From Adiantum capillus-veneris (lineage: Eukaryota; Streptophyta; Polypodiopsida; Polypodiales; Pteridaceae), in the NCBI GenBank assembly GCA_014529385.2, contig CM043965.1:16813912-16877911 (forward strand): a DNA stretch of 64,000 nucleotides, read 5' to 3'. Below, one piece after another: positions 1-9,737 of the stretch (its first letter is position 1; each line of letters starts with the position of its first letter). A model generated the notes under the pieces. It saw only the letters and a list, made by a program, of their open reading frames with translations, was not told the DNA's origin and did no database searches. The position numbers and the translations under genes are program-made.

Positions 1-986
1 GGAGCCGGTCCCCCCTCCAAAAGGCTTTGTATTATGGTTTCTCCCATCAAGAGAGACATTGTACAATACAATTCTTTGTGTTCCTTCAAGACTAGCTAGT
101 GCAATGAAGATGAAAGCTTCATGCACTAAGCAAAACACTTAGCAAACACAACTTTAATTGTCCCCGTTCTCAGACCCAAGACCTCACACACCTTCGAAGA
201 TGGTGAGAGCTAGCAGGGTATGAGAGTAGATTGAGAGGAAGAAGGAGTATCTTACGAGAAAGATGTACATCTCCTCACATAATCACTCATATTATCATAG
301 CTTAGCTTAGTAACAAACTTGATAGAGGAGATGAGCATGCATTGAAGCTTGGATCTTGGTTGGATTTGCATCCACATGCCAAGAGTGTGTTGATGTAGGC
401 TTCTATCTCACAAGCTTGGAGTAGGTGATGAGCTCTCCATTAAAGCTTGGGAAGAGATAGTCTTCTCTTTCTTCACACATGAGATTGTGTTAGTGTGTGT
501 GTGATAATGCCTTGCAAAAATCAGCCCCCTCTCTCTCTTGGGCGAGCCCTCTTGCTATTTACTCTTGCAGGCTCCCCATTGGACCTCCCCAAGTTAAGCC
601 AATGGCTATTAAGCAGCATAAGTGATAGCCTTCTGACATGTGTCCCTTTCCCCTTTTGTGAGAGCTTAATCAATTAAAATTAATTGATTTAAATGAATTA
701 AATCCCCATTGGACCTTTCCCCATTTTGACCAATAGGAATTAAGTAGCCCATTGGGCTGCTCAATTCCTATTGGACCCCTTCACGGGCTGTCCAATAATC
801 ATCCAGGAGACTTAATTTTCATTGGTTCTTTTTATTAAGTGTTTTTAAATTAATTAAACTAGATTTACTCTAGCCTAATTCTCATTGGTCCACCTCTAAG
901 GCCATCCAATAGGAATTGGGTACACCTTGTGGGCATCTGGCCTAGGGAGCTGACATGTGTCCCTCATTCCCTTTGTGTAAAGGGAG

Positions 987-1018
<32 letters not shown>

Positions 1019-1395
1019 CTTTCTCTCTCATCCCCTAGAAGAAAGGCTCACCCCCTCCCATGTAGGGATATGCAAAGACTTTTTTTACACACACAAAGCA
1101 TCCAATTCCCCTAGGGTTGACCTTTGGACATAACCTTTGAATTTTGGAACCTTAGCATTTTGGAAGTCTTAATGGGCTGAACCTTAGGGTCTTTTTAGCC
1201 CATTGTTGCACATGGATGTTTTGCAGATGGCCCCCCTTTTGGATCCCTATTTTCCCTCCTTTGGATCCCTACTGTGGCCGGTCTGCTAGCTTAACCAATA
1301 TTCTAGCTTTTTCTCCCCTGGCACTTCCCCACATTAAATGATCAGTTTAATATGAGAAAATCATTTAGGAGAATTAGATATTGATTATTATGACA
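1..1395 (-). repeat. 3' LTR of element A, truncated by window edge
   Basis: Bases from position 1 align with the A2 LTRs (start of the match at about 30909 and 37774), for example the shared GGAGCCGGTCCCCCCTCCA-type start, and end at TGACA (1391-1395) directly before a polypurine tract. A (GT)n run lies at 989-1017. I see no gene here; the short ORFs of 60 codons are LTR sequence. Confidence 0.8.
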
Positions 1396-1753
1396 TTACC
1401 TCTCTCTTGAAATCATAGTCATCCTCGACTATGGTGTAGAGAAGATAAAGCATATTCATGAGTCCTTTTCTTAGCGGGTAGAGGATCCCTATGTTACCCT
1501 ACGACATCATTCCACAATGGATGACTAGTCCATTTGGCGCTTGAGAGCCTTAAGCTACTGCAAGCATGTCTGCACATTAGGCCTATCAATCTTCCATAGT
1601 AGAGTGACAAGCTCTACTTGGTGTTTGGGAGACGTCGTCTCCGCAAACTTGATCTAAGAATGCATAGTACTTCATTTTTGTGCACAATAAAGAAAAAGAG
1701 AGTCTTATAAGACAAAAAAAACTTTGTTCACTTTTAACATTTTGTACATTTGC
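1396..1753 (-). other. Polypurine tract and 3' untranslated region of A
   Basis: On the minus strand 1409-1396 reads CAAGAGAGAGGTAA, immediately upstream of the 3' LTR, the expected position of the plus-strand primer. The same tract borders the A2 LTR at 32323. The remaining ~340 bases lie between the chromodomain stop and the tract and hold no gene. Confidence 0.75.
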
Positions 1754-2680
1754 TTACTCTTGGGAAGCATTGTAAGCATTGACAAGGTTTAGGTTATCCT
1801 TTAATTGTATGCCTTGCATCCATCTAGCATCTTCAAAAGGATAATTCTTAAACTTAATAAAATATCGTCGGATAATCTTACCGCCTCTTAATACCTTGTC
1901 TTCATGTCGGAGAATGGACTCGGGCTGCAGCACCTCCTCTTGGTCCTCGATCTCCGGTGGGTCTTCAATAGTTGGTTCTTGAGGTGGCTCTCCTTTGTAA
2001 GGCTTCAATAGGCTCACATGGAAAGCATTGTGTATGAGCCAATGATTGGGCAACTTGAGTTGATAGGCCATCTCATTGATTGGCCTAAGAATCTGGAAGG
2101 GACCATAGTACCTTTTTGCTAGTTTAGCATAGTACTTTTGGTGGCCCGTAGGATTCTTGCCCGTCGTGTGCCTTAATCGAGCCTTGGGACTTTAACAAGA
2201 CCCAATCGTTTTTTTTAAAGGCTTGGGCTCTTCTGTGCTTGTCAACAGCAGCCTTTTGCCTTTGCTGTGAGATAGAGATAGCATCCTTAATCTTTTGAAA
2301 AGATTCTTGTAGGTCTCGGCTATACTCATCTACAACGAAGATCTTCCCATGTACTTTAAGTAGCAAGGGACTTTTTGATCTTCCCTCAATTACCTCGAAA
2401 GGTTCTTTTCTCGTGGAAGTATGTACAGTGTTATTGTAAGCATACTCCACTAAGGGTAAGTACTTCTCCCATTGGGATCTTTGATCTACTTCCGTTACAT
2501 AGGCTTTTAGTAGATCAAGAATGGTCAGGTTAGCTATTTCACTTTGGCCATCCGTTTGTGGATGATAGGCCAAAGAGAAGTTTAGCCTTGTCCCTAAATT
2601 CTCAAAGAGACCCTTCCAGAAATTACTGGTCATTCTAGGATCTCTATCCGACACTATGGACATTGGCAAGCCATGGTACT
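1754..2680 (-). pseudogene. Integrase C-terminal part plus chromodomain of element A
   Basis: Minus-strand codons from 2680 to 2124 carry the second half of the retroviral integrase core, including the VSDRDPRMTS motif (second catalytic Asp) and HPQTDGQSE (catalytic Glu). After a frameshift near 2090-2124, the next ORF (2071-1754, 105 codons) holds the IHNAFHVSLLKPYKG motif found after chromovirus integrases, then a chromodomain-like segment with LRHEDKVLR and KFKNYPFEDARW. Chromodomains of this class bind modified histones and direct integration to heterochromatin (family knowledge). The gene's N-terminal half continues at 20719 beyond element B. The frameshift makes this copy non-functional. 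Confidence 0.85.
2676..2680. repeat. Target-site duplication of element B (left copy)
   Basis: GTACT at 2676-2680 is repeated at 20719-20723, directly flanking the outer ends of the B LTRs. Removing B and one copy restores the chromovirus integrase reading seen in A2 at about 33600. Confidence 0.9.
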
Positions 2681-4232
2681 TATGGGGCCTTTTCACAAGC
2701 CAAGCTCCCATACCCCTCTCTCTCGTCCCCACCCCATGAAAACCCCCTCTTAGGGAGGGAGTGATAAAAGGCATTGGAAAAAGTAAGAAAAAAATAAAGT
2801 ATGATTATGTAAATATATAAGAAAGGTAAAAGAGGCCACCTCATGCCTGCGGGGTAGCCCATCCCCACCTTGCCTCCTTTTTTCTTTACTGTTGCCCCGC
2901 CGTGTGTCCCTTTTCCTCTCCTCCACTCAAAAGGTCAACCCCCTCTCTCTTCCCCTTGTCCTTTCTCCTTTCTCTCTCCCCTCCAGCTACCACACCTCTC
3001 ACCAATAATGCATTATAACTCACCAATAATGCACCCTAACTCACATGCAACTTACCCTATCTTTCAAAATAGTATACCCCACCCCCTCTTTCTCTCTCCT
3101 ATCATATCCCATGACCCAAATACCCCCCTCTCTCTCTAAAGGACGCCATGTCTCTTGTCTTGTAGCTAAATAACCTCCCCCACACTCACACACACTCAGT
3201 TTCACTGAAAAAGGTACCCACAGATCTATCCCCACCCGGTGGTTACCTGATTTTTCTTGTGTTCACACACATCTGCACACAGATTCACCTCTGAACACAC
3301 TCCCCTCTCTCCCCTCTTGTAATTACTTTATTCTCCATGTCACCTCTCACTTTTTTCTCATCAACCAATCTCTCTCTCTTAGTCTCTCTCTCATGAGACT
3401 ACTATTCTGGCACATATACACACAGCCAGACAAGTGGGGCCCACAGTCACATGGCCTATGTAGATAATGATTTCTTCATTTCTAAATTCTAGAATTTCTC
3501 CCCCCTCCTCCCCTATATAAAGAGGGGTCACCATCACAATAAAGACACACACCATCACCAAAGAGTACACTATGCACTGTGTGTGCCTAGTGCACACACA
3601 CACACCCACACCATCACCATCACCGCAATCACCATGCTCGTCTTAAGCATGACCTCTACACCCTTGGGCTATGGAAGATGAAGGGCAGCTAAATGAAGGA
3701 TGATGGCAATAACCCTTGTGCGAGTCTTTGCCATCAACTCCCACCTATCCGCCATGTGCTCTACCACTCTCTCCGTTCTCATTCCCCTACTCTATGCTCC
3801 CCATTTCATCACCTTATTCTCTAAATAAAGCTTGAGGTTTTGTGAGTATGTTTTCTTGCAATGTTTTGCCCATGTGAGGTGTGCGGAATCGCCACCTAGT
3901 CTTGTGTTTGGAGTGAGCTTGTGTATGTGTGAAGGGTGTGCGGATTCGCCATCCTTTTGTGGTGCCTAAGTACTAAGCCGATATACCCCCTCTCTCACTC
4001 TCTCTCTCTCTCTCTCTCACTTGATCTCATTTCCTTTCCTCTTCATCATTACTCCCAAGCATCCATCTCTCTTGGATGAAAACTTTGTTATGGTGGTGTG
4101 TTGTTTTTGTCCTAGCCGCTGAAGCTAGGTGGTGCCCCCTGTTTGCTTTACCATGACAGGCTTGAGGCGTGCCATTCGGTCCCCGATGCTTTAGAGGCCG
4201 TCGGGGGTTCGGGGTTCGCTTTGCTCCCGTCA
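2681..4232 (+). repeat. 5' LTR of element B
   Basis: It is nearly identical to 19168-20718. It starts TATGGGG, whereas the 3' copy starts TGATGGGGG (so the canonical TG has decayed), and ends CCCGTCA. It is pyrimidine-rich with many CT and CA runs. The short ORFs inside it are low-complexity chance frames. Confidence 0.9.
3514..3520 (+). promoter_or_regulatory. TATA box of B 5' LTR
   Basis: TATATAA in the context CCCCTATATAAAGAGGGG lies about 830 bp into the LTR and is preserved in the 3' LTR at 20003. Position and sequence fit the RNA polymerase II promoter that starts the genomic transcript. Confidence 0.6.
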
Positions 4233-4234
4233 TT

Positions 4235-4252
4235 TGGTGCCCCCACTGAGGA
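4235..4252 (+). other. Primer-binding site of B
   Basis: TGGTGCCCCCACTGAGGA begins two bases after the LTR end and starts with the TGG complementary to a tRNA CCA tail. It resembles the C primer site at 8662 (TGGCGCCCCCACGGAGGA). I cannot name the tRNA from the sequence alone. Confidence 0.7.
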
Positions 4253-4305
4253 TCTTTTCATGAAACCCTTCAGTTTACAAGACTGAAACCCCTAAACTAT
4301 TGTGA

Positions 4306-4569
4306 ATGGATGAATGGCTAGCAGGATTTGCTAATTGGACGACAGAAGAAGAAGAGCTCCAAGCACAACTAGACGAACTCCGCATCTCCATGGAAGCTCG
4401 AGTGCCAGGCGTAACGGTAATCGATTTGCAGTGGGAGAGTCAACCAACACGCCAAACCCAGTGGATATACATAGGCCAAGTGCCAAGAAGAAGAAAGAGA
4501 AGGTCGAAACCATGTCCGCAATCTACAACCAACCCACAACAACAAAATGGAAGGAGCTCTACACAATAG
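4306..4569 (+). CDS. Leader small ORF 1 of B
   Basis: An 87-codon ORF starting at ATG 4306 in the leader. It is acidic at the N-terminus (TTEEEELQAQLDEL) and basic at the C-terminus (RRRKRRSK, possibly RNA-binding or nuclear-localising). I do not recognise a family. It overlaps leader ORF 2 by 23 bases. It could be a regulatory upstream ORF or non-coding; I found no counterpart in element C. Confidence 0.3.
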   Translation: MDEWLAGFANWTTEEEELQAQLDELRISMEARVPGVTVIDLQWESQPTRQTQWIYIGQVPRRRKRRSKPCPQSTTNPQQQNGRSSTQ

Positions 4570-4771
4570 AGAATCAACACTATTCTACTTTGAGAATCGG
4601 GTAACTCAAGTCACCGAGGTAATTATCACAGTCAGTTTTCAAGTCGCACCTGATGCTGCAGCACAGATAACGGAATCATTGGCTCACACTCTCACTAGAG
4701 AAGCTAGGGATCTACTGAGTTTGTTTCAGGAAAGAACACCACCCTCTCCCACAAGCTTGGACAGTGACTAA
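4547..4771 (+). CDS. Leader small ORF 2 of B
   Basis: A 74-codon ORF from ATG 4547 that overlaps ORF 1 and stops 17 bases before ORF 3. The middle holds a hydrophobic strand-like stretch (VTEVIITVSFQV) and then a helix-like segment. No family is recognised. The tight packing of three small ORFs before gag suggests either a decayed longer leader ORF or genuine upstream ORFs. Confidence 0.3.
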   Translation: MEGALHNRESTLFYFENRVTQVTEVIITVSFQVAPDAAAQITESLAHTLTREARDLLSLFQERTPPSPTSLDSD

Positions 4772-4788
4772 GCGCCTCTAAGCTTCAC

Positions 4789-5007
4789 ATGAATCAGTAC
4801 AACCTACCTCAAGACAGATCACACATACCAACACGTGTACGCTCAATCAAGGTAATTTTGGATTTGAAGGCTCACTACCAGCACGTCATTGACACCATGC
4901 TGGGTGGGGAGCGATTTTTTGAGGTTCTGGCATCAGATCAACCATTTGTCCTACCTTTGGTACAAGGCAATGTACCGTTTGAAGTTTTAATCTATGTCCT
5001 AGTATAA
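4789..5007 (+). CDS. Conserved 72-aa leader ORF of B (before gag)
   Basis: ATG 4789 to the stop at 5007 encodes 72 residues, ending 86 bases before the gag ATG. The C leader ORF at 9417-9635 is also exactly 72 residues and sits 102 bases before its gag. A gapless alignment gives 22 identical positions by my count (M1, N5, P7, Q8, T15, I20, V22, K27, Q31, I34, M37, G39, R42, E45, L47, P52, V54, P56, F64, V66, V70, L71), with many I/V/L and E/D exchanges between them. The pattern suggests a small folded domain rich in beta strand. I know of no function. It could also be an exon joined to gag by splicing: AAGGTAATT near 4850 and CTCTCTCAG just before gag look like splice signals, but this is speculative. 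Confidence 0.6.
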   Translation: MNQYNLPQDRSHIPTRVRSIKVILDLKAHYQHVIDTMLGGERFFEVLASDQPFVLPLVQGNVPFEVLIYVLV

Positions 5008-5093
5008 GAGGGTATACACGCCTCCTTGTAAAGAAGAAAAAAAAAACTTTTGCAAGTTAAGCAGTGTGTCTTTCTAGCTCTCTCTCAGTAATC

Positions 5094-7259
5094 ATGGCAA
5101 GTGTAGCATTTCCAACATTTAAAGGAAAGAAGGGGGAGGATTTGGTAACAGACTTCCTAGATGACTTTAAGGTAGCATGTGTAGTGAGCAACAAAGATAC
5201 GGATGAATCCCGGGTTAGAATCTTTAAGCATCTCATAAAGCTAGAAGCTAGATCATGGTACAATGCACTTCCACAAGCAACCAAGGATGACTGGGAACCC
5301 TTAAAAACCGCTTTTAAGAGGCGCTTTGGGGGAGGTACCACTTCAGAAAAGCTGTGGGACAAGTTGAGAGACTTGAAGCAGGAGGGTCTTTTAGAATATG
5401 CCACCTATGAGTCCAAATTTGTGGATTTGTGGGAACGGTGGGTTGAGTCATTGGCAAGGGGGGAAGCTGCACCCGATTTCCTAAAAAAAGATCGGTTCAC
5501 GCATGGCTTATGGCCGCTTCTCAAGGAGAAGGTGAAAGGTAGATTCCCGGCTACGTACGAGTTAGCCATTGAGATTGCTCGCCTTAAGGACAAGAAGCTG
5601 CGAATGAAAGCCAAAGAAACCGAGTCAACAGAAGCAGGAACATCGCGTCAACTAGCAACTACGACAACCACCATACCACCACCACCGGCTCTTGGGGTAA
5701 GAGATGACCAACAAGATATGTTGGCCCATATTACTGACCAACTGCAGAATTTGTCTATCCACTTAATACAGCAAGGGAGGAGTCAAGAAAGAGATCAAGA
5801 CCCTGGAAGAGCACGACGACAAAACAGGGAGTATCATTGCTACAACTGCGGAGAAGATGGTCACGGTATGTACTACTGTCCCAAACCACGACAAAACTAT
5901 AATAGAGGAGGTAGGAGAAACCAATTGTCACCCCTTAGAGAAAGAACACCCCCACCCCGAGCACCACCCCCACCAACACAAATTCTACGTCCACCCCAGA
6001 CACCACTACAAGCATCCATCCCACCTCTTCCACCAGCCCCACCACCTGATCGCCCTGTAAACATCATAAGGCTAGAAGAGAAAGGAAAAGCCGTAGTAGT
6101 GGATCCACCCAGAGCAAAGGAGAGGGACAAGGGTAAGGAGAAGGTAACCTTTTTAGAACCACTTGAAGCCATGACTGTGAAAAGAGCTAGGAGGGAGAAA
6201 GCTACACAATCAGATGATGAGAGAAGCATGAGAGGAGAAACTAGCAAGAGGCCATCCAGGCCACGACGGAAATTGGGCATCACCGACTTCCAGCTAGGGG
6301 AAAGTTCTAAGCCCTATGATCTAACATTGGATGTGGCAGAGCAAGGACCGAATATTACATGGCCACAGCTGCTACATCTTGCACCAAAAGTAAGGCGACA
6401 ATGGTCTAAAATGGTAAGTACAAGACGCTCCAAAACAAAGGTAGCCGGAGCAATTTCGGGATGCAACATGGATGACATCCTTCCAATTGTCGACGTAAAC
6501 ATAAAAGGAAAGAGGGTTGGAAACACCTACATTGATGGAGGTGCACAAATCTGTGTAATGAGCGAAGCTATGATGCTTCGATTAGGGTTCGAGGTTGACA
6601 GGCCTTCTCCATGCAAGGCAAAGATGGCAAACAACGCAAAAGTAAAGTGTGTGGGTGTGGTAAGTGCCGTGAAAATCAAAGCTTTCAACACTGAGGTAGA
6701 GGTAGATGTTTTTGTAATGCCTACTAAGGGGGAGGGCTATCCACTAATTTTGGGAAGGCCATGGTTGATGGCCATGAAGGCAAAACAGGACTGGGGTATT
6801 GGCCTTCTACGCATGACCGGTAAGAAAGGGGAGACAATCTACTACGACATGAGGATTGGCAAGCAGAAGCAAATGAATCTGGAAACATCGGCAGATGAAA
6901 CCACTAGCGAATCTTCCAGTTCTGAGGAGGAGACCACATCCACCGACGAAAGTGACAGTTCCATTCATGTGATGGGTATCATTATGAAGGATCTACAAAG
7001 GGTAAGCACAACTGGTGATCCATCACCAAAAGGGCAACCCAATGAAGAGGAGAGAAAATCACCTGGCCTAGGAGGAAGTAGGTTGAAGGGTATGTTGTCT
7101 ACGGAATTAACACTTGAAGAGAAAGATAGTTTTTTGAAAATGTTGATGGGATTTCCTAACCTGTTCATTGACAACTATGAAAGAATCATAGGCATTACAG
7201 TGGTGGAACATCATATTAAGCTGAAGGAAGGGTATGTTGTCTACGGAATTAACACTTGA
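5094..7259 (+). CDS. Gag-protease polyprotein of element B
   Basis: The frame is open from 5064, but the first ATG is at 5094 (MASVAFPTF), giving 721 residues. Residues ~1-200 form the Ty3/gypsy gag capsid domain (EARSWYNALPQATKDDW, then a conserved KDRFTHGLWP segment). A CCHC zinc knuckle (CYNCGEDGHGMYYC) starts near residue 249 and binds genomic RNA. A basic, proline-rich linker follows. The aspartic protease has its active site in YIDGGAQIC (Asp near residue 481) and the LILGRPWL flap-side motif about 65 residues later. D-G-G in place of D-S/T-G is common in Tat-like elements. The frame ends early because a 142-bp duplication (7085-7368) shifts it before RT, so gag and protease look intact but are uncoupled from pol. 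Confidence 0.85.
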   Translation: MASVAFPTFKGKKGEDLVTDFLDDFKVACVVSNKDTDESRVRIFKHLIKLEARSWYNALPQATKDDWEPLKTAFKRRFGGGTTSEKLWDKLRDLKQEGLLEYATYESKFVDLWERWVESLARGEAAPDFLKKDRFTHGLWPLLKEKVKGRFPATYELAIEIARLKDKKLRMKAKETESTEAGTSRQLATTTTTIPPPPALGVRDDQQDMLAHITDQLQNLSIHLIQQGRSQERDQDPGRARRQNREYHCYNCGEDGHGMYYCPKPRQNYNRGGRRNQLSPLRERTPPPRAPPPPTQILRPPQTPLQASIPPLPPAPPPDRPVNIIRLEEKGKAVVVDPPRAKERDKGKEKVTFLEPLEAMTVKRARREKATQSDDERSMRGETSKRPSRPRRKLGITDFQLGESSKPYDLTLDVAEQGPNITWPQLLHLAPKVRRQWSKMVSTRRSKTKVAGAISGCNMDDILPIVDVNIKGKRVGNTYIDGGAQICVMSEAMMLRLGFEVDRPSPCKAKMANNAKVKCVGVVSAVKIKAFNTEVEVDVFVMPTKGEGYPLILGRPWLMAMKAKQDWGIGLLRMTGKKGETIYYDMRIGKQKQMNLETSADETTSESSSSEEETTSTDESDSSIHVMGIIMKDLQRVSTTGDPSPKGQPNEEERKSPGLGGSRLKGMLSTELTLEEKDSFLKMLMGFPNLFIDNYERIIGITVVEHHIKLKEGYVVYGINT

Positions 7260-7368
7260 AGAGAAAGATAGTTTTTTGCAAATGTTGATGGGATTTCCTA
7301 ACCTGTTCATTGACAACTATGAAAGAATCATAGGCATTACAGTGGTGGAACATCATATTAAGCTGAAG
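7085..7368 (+). repeat. 142-bp tandem duplication at the protease-RT junction of B
   Basis: 7085-7226 is repeated as 7227-7368 with only one or two differences. As 142 is not a multiple of three, the duplication moves pol out of frame with gag-protease and creates the stop at 7257-7259. It is probably a replication-slippage or template-switch product acquired by this copy. Confidence 0.9.
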
Positions 7369-7516
7369 GAAGGGGTAAAACCAGTTGTGCAAAAGCTACG
7401 ACGATTGGGGGTCATACAAGAAAAGGCACTCTTGGCCGAGGTAAGGAAACTGCTGGAGGCAGGATTCATCTATCTTGTAGAAAACTCAAAATGGGTGTCA
7501 CCCGTAGTGGTGACGC
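7234..7516 (+). pseudogene. RT N-terminal part of B, cut by element C
   Basis: In this frame the sequence reads the region before RT (LMGFPNLFIDNYERI, LKEGVKPVVQKLRRLG), then the first RT fingers motif ending WVSPVVV at 7512. Element C starts at 7517 and RT resumes at 16172 with PKKNGKWRVYVDYKPLN. The last ~140 codons shown in this frame beyond 7516 belong to the C LTR, not to B. Confidence 0.85.
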
Positions 7517-8655
7517 TGTCAGGAGTTTTTTGGAGCAAGGGATTGCGCATATGTACATATACATGCATGGTGCATCAAATAAAGGATTGCCCATTTTCCT
7601 TAGCCAGGTGGTTACGTGGGGCCCACATGTGTACAGGTAGGACAGTGTGTACATAGTGCATCGATTTTCACTATCACCAGTACCAGTATGTTTTTTCTAC
7701 AATAATGAGGAGTTTATAGCGCGTAAAACTTCTCGAGGAAGCTATCCGCGGGCCGACGACATGAGGTCAGCAGGTGCGTCAGATGGCATCTAGTGGCGTC
7801 AGGAGGGTGAACGAGGTCAATATTTGCACGCGGATGAGGACGGACACAACGTGGGTGTTTTCTTGTGAGAGTTATGTAGAAAGGTCATCATTAGGACCAC
7901 TTTTTGGGGCCACTTCACGTGGTGGCGAGATGCATTATTGGAAAAAAGGTGAGTGCCAGGTGTGCAAATGATGCAAAAAGGTGACAACTATGCACTGCGA
8001 GGTCAGTTTTTGGCCTGTTCGGGGTCCGTTTGAGGTCATCTAAAAGGCCAAGGGTGCCCAACTAATAAAGCTAAGTGTGGGAACTGAAAAAACTGAGAGA
8101 AGACCAGAAAAAACGTGGAGAAGAGAGGAGGAACAGTCGCAGGTGTGTTTTTGCTCATTTTGGAGCCTGTTTTGGCCGTAAACTGCTCATCCGAGGTCGG
8201 ATTTGAGCACTTTGACATTGTAGACTGGGGTTTTGGGCCGTTCCGGACGCGATGGCGCTGTCCGTTTTGCCAAATTCCTCACTCTTTTCTTGCTGTTTTT
8301 CTGTGTAAGTTTCTCCTATGAGCGAAGTTTCTACTCTAGTTTGTGATTGTATCTGGCTTATTTTACCCATATTGTGTGAGCTATTTGCCCCATTGGTGTT
8401 GGCCCAAGCTCAATTGTATCTAAACATCAGAAATTCTCCTCTTTTGAGCTGAGTTTTTTTTTTGTGTGTGTGTGTGTGTGTGTGTGGAGTGGGCAAGTGG
8501 ATAGTCTCTCTCCTCTCACTCCAGAGGTGTGTTCCCTGTCTCGGCCAGGTGTGTTGTCTAAGCCGAGTGGTGCCCCATAGTGTGTGTGTGTATCATTCCA
8601 AGAGTGTGTGTCGGGTAGTTATAGAGGCGCTGTGTGTGTTTTCATCCCACTCACA
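7517..8655 (+). repeat. 5' LTR of element C
   Basis: 1139 bp, TGTCAGGAG...CACTCACA, almost identical to 15038-16171. It contains a T-run and (GT)n at about 8455-8486. I see no clear TATA box. The ORFs of 60-85 codons here are LTR sequence present in both copies. Confidence 0.95.
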
Positions 8656-8661
8656 TTCTTT

Positions 8662-8679
8662 TGGCGCCCCCACGGAGGA
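8662..8679 (+). other. Primer-binding site of C
   Basis: TGGCGCCCCCACGGAGGA lies six bases after the LTR end. It shares the unusual CCCCCAC core with B, so both families probably use the same, unidentified tRNA. Confidence 0.7.
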
Positions 8680-8728
8680 TCTTCTTCGAGTACCTTCAGC
8701 TTCAAGCTTCGAGCTTTGAGCTTTGGGA

Positions 8729-8826
8729 TTACAGGTTGCAGGTTGCAGATTACAGGTTACAGGTTACAGGTTACAGATTATAGGGATAGGTACAGGTACA
8801 GGTGATTCACACAGGTACAGGTATCT
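8729..8826 (+). repeat. Short tandem repeats (ACAGGTT/ACAGGT) in the C leader
   Basis: About a dozen imperfect copies of a 6-7 base unit (TTACAGGTTGCAGGTTGCAG and variants, then GGTACAGGTACAGG). The array starts just after the primer site. Repeated GGTTAC/GGTAC could form RNA structure or repeat a protein site; nothing shows which. Confidence 0.85.
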
Positions 8827-9416
8827 GGAGTACAGTGAGATACTAGCAGTGATGTCACTTGCAGTTGTTGTGGGAATGCATCACTTGGCGCCTATTTGAG
8901 CGCATTGTCTGCTGGATTGTACGTTACTTGTGGAAACTGCCATTGTACGCATTTGTGGAGCCATACTTGGTTGTATTTGGCAGTCCCAGCCATTTCTGAG
9001 ACTTGGTCTGGAAGATAGTCATTTCTGAGACTTGGCTATATGCGATTTGCATTAGCCTTCGTGTGAGGGTCGATAGCGTGAGGTTTTTATTGAGCTGGGG
9101 GATTCTCAAATGTAGAGATCCTTTTCGGTGATACAGGTAGATGGAGCACCCTTTTTGTGACCTCGCCATAGGCTATGTACTAGTGAGTCCTATTTGATGC
9201 TCGGGTTCTATTGTTGGCAGTTTATGCATACAAATACAATCTATATTTTGGGTTCCTACTTCTCTACTTCTGGGGAAACTCTGTCGAAATTTTCCCAAGT
9301 TATGATGGCTGGTTTTTTGGTATTTTGAGCCATTTATGCTGTTATGCTGCTGAAATTTTGGCAAAATCAGAGGTTGAGTCAGGTGTGCCTTCTTGGGAGC
9401 TTCATGGTTGGCTTTA
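8827..9416 (+). other. C leader, no recognised gene
   Basis: This is untranslated leader between the repeats and the conserved small ORF. A duplicated phrase (CATTTCTGAGACTTGG) occurs at about 8990 and 9027. An open frame without ATG (9211-9417) ends in TAATG, overlapping the start of the conserved ORF, an arrangement compatible with reinitiation. Confidence 0.6.
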
Positions 9417-9635
9417 ATGGATGATCAAAATGGCCCTCAGTTCACTCCTTTTCATTTAACTCAAAGAATTCATATTAATGTTCATGTGTCCAGGAAGATC
9501 TTTTTCCAGCAGCGCATAGTCTTTATGTTTGGGCCAAGAAGATTGAGAGAGATCCTGGAATGTCCTTTGCCTGTTGTCATTCCGATGATTAACTATGAAA
9601 ACTCATTTGATGTGCATGTGTTTGTCCTTATCTAA
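9417..9635 (+). CDS. Conserved 72-aa leader ORF of C (before gag)
   Basis: ATG 9417 to the stop at 9635 gives 72 residues, matching the B leader ORF (4789-5007) in length, position and, without gaps, at 22 of 72 residues. The conserved C-terminal half is hydrophobic (FDVHVFVLI here, FEVLIYVLV in B) and the centre shares the spaced pattern M-x-G-x2-R-x2-E-x-L. The ORF is intact although C's gag is broken by stops. No known family is recognised. Confidence 0.6.
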   Translation: MDDQNGPQFTPFHLTQRIHINVHVSRKIFFQQRIVFMFGPRRLREILECPLPVVIPMINYENSFDVHVFVLI

Positions 9636-9737
9636 AGTTGAGCTCCATTGAAGTTTCTGGGGATTGGGTAGTCAAAAGTCTTGGGTTCTGGCACGTGTGT
9701 TCAAAGGGGTTCTCAAAGCATTGTAACTTGGGTAGCC

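Noticed and set aside
2870-3609. Host-like ORFs of 64-89 codons (also at 19359-20092)
   Set aside because: They lie in the B LTRs, are low-complexity and occur on both strands; they recur only because the LTR is duplicated.
5897-6283. 128-codon minus-strand ORF
   Set aside because: Shadow of the proline-rich linker of B gag on the opposite strand.
8036-8805. ORFs of 60-85 codons duplicated at 15557-16223
   Set aside because: Part of the C LTR pair; no ORF extends beyond the LTR with meaning.
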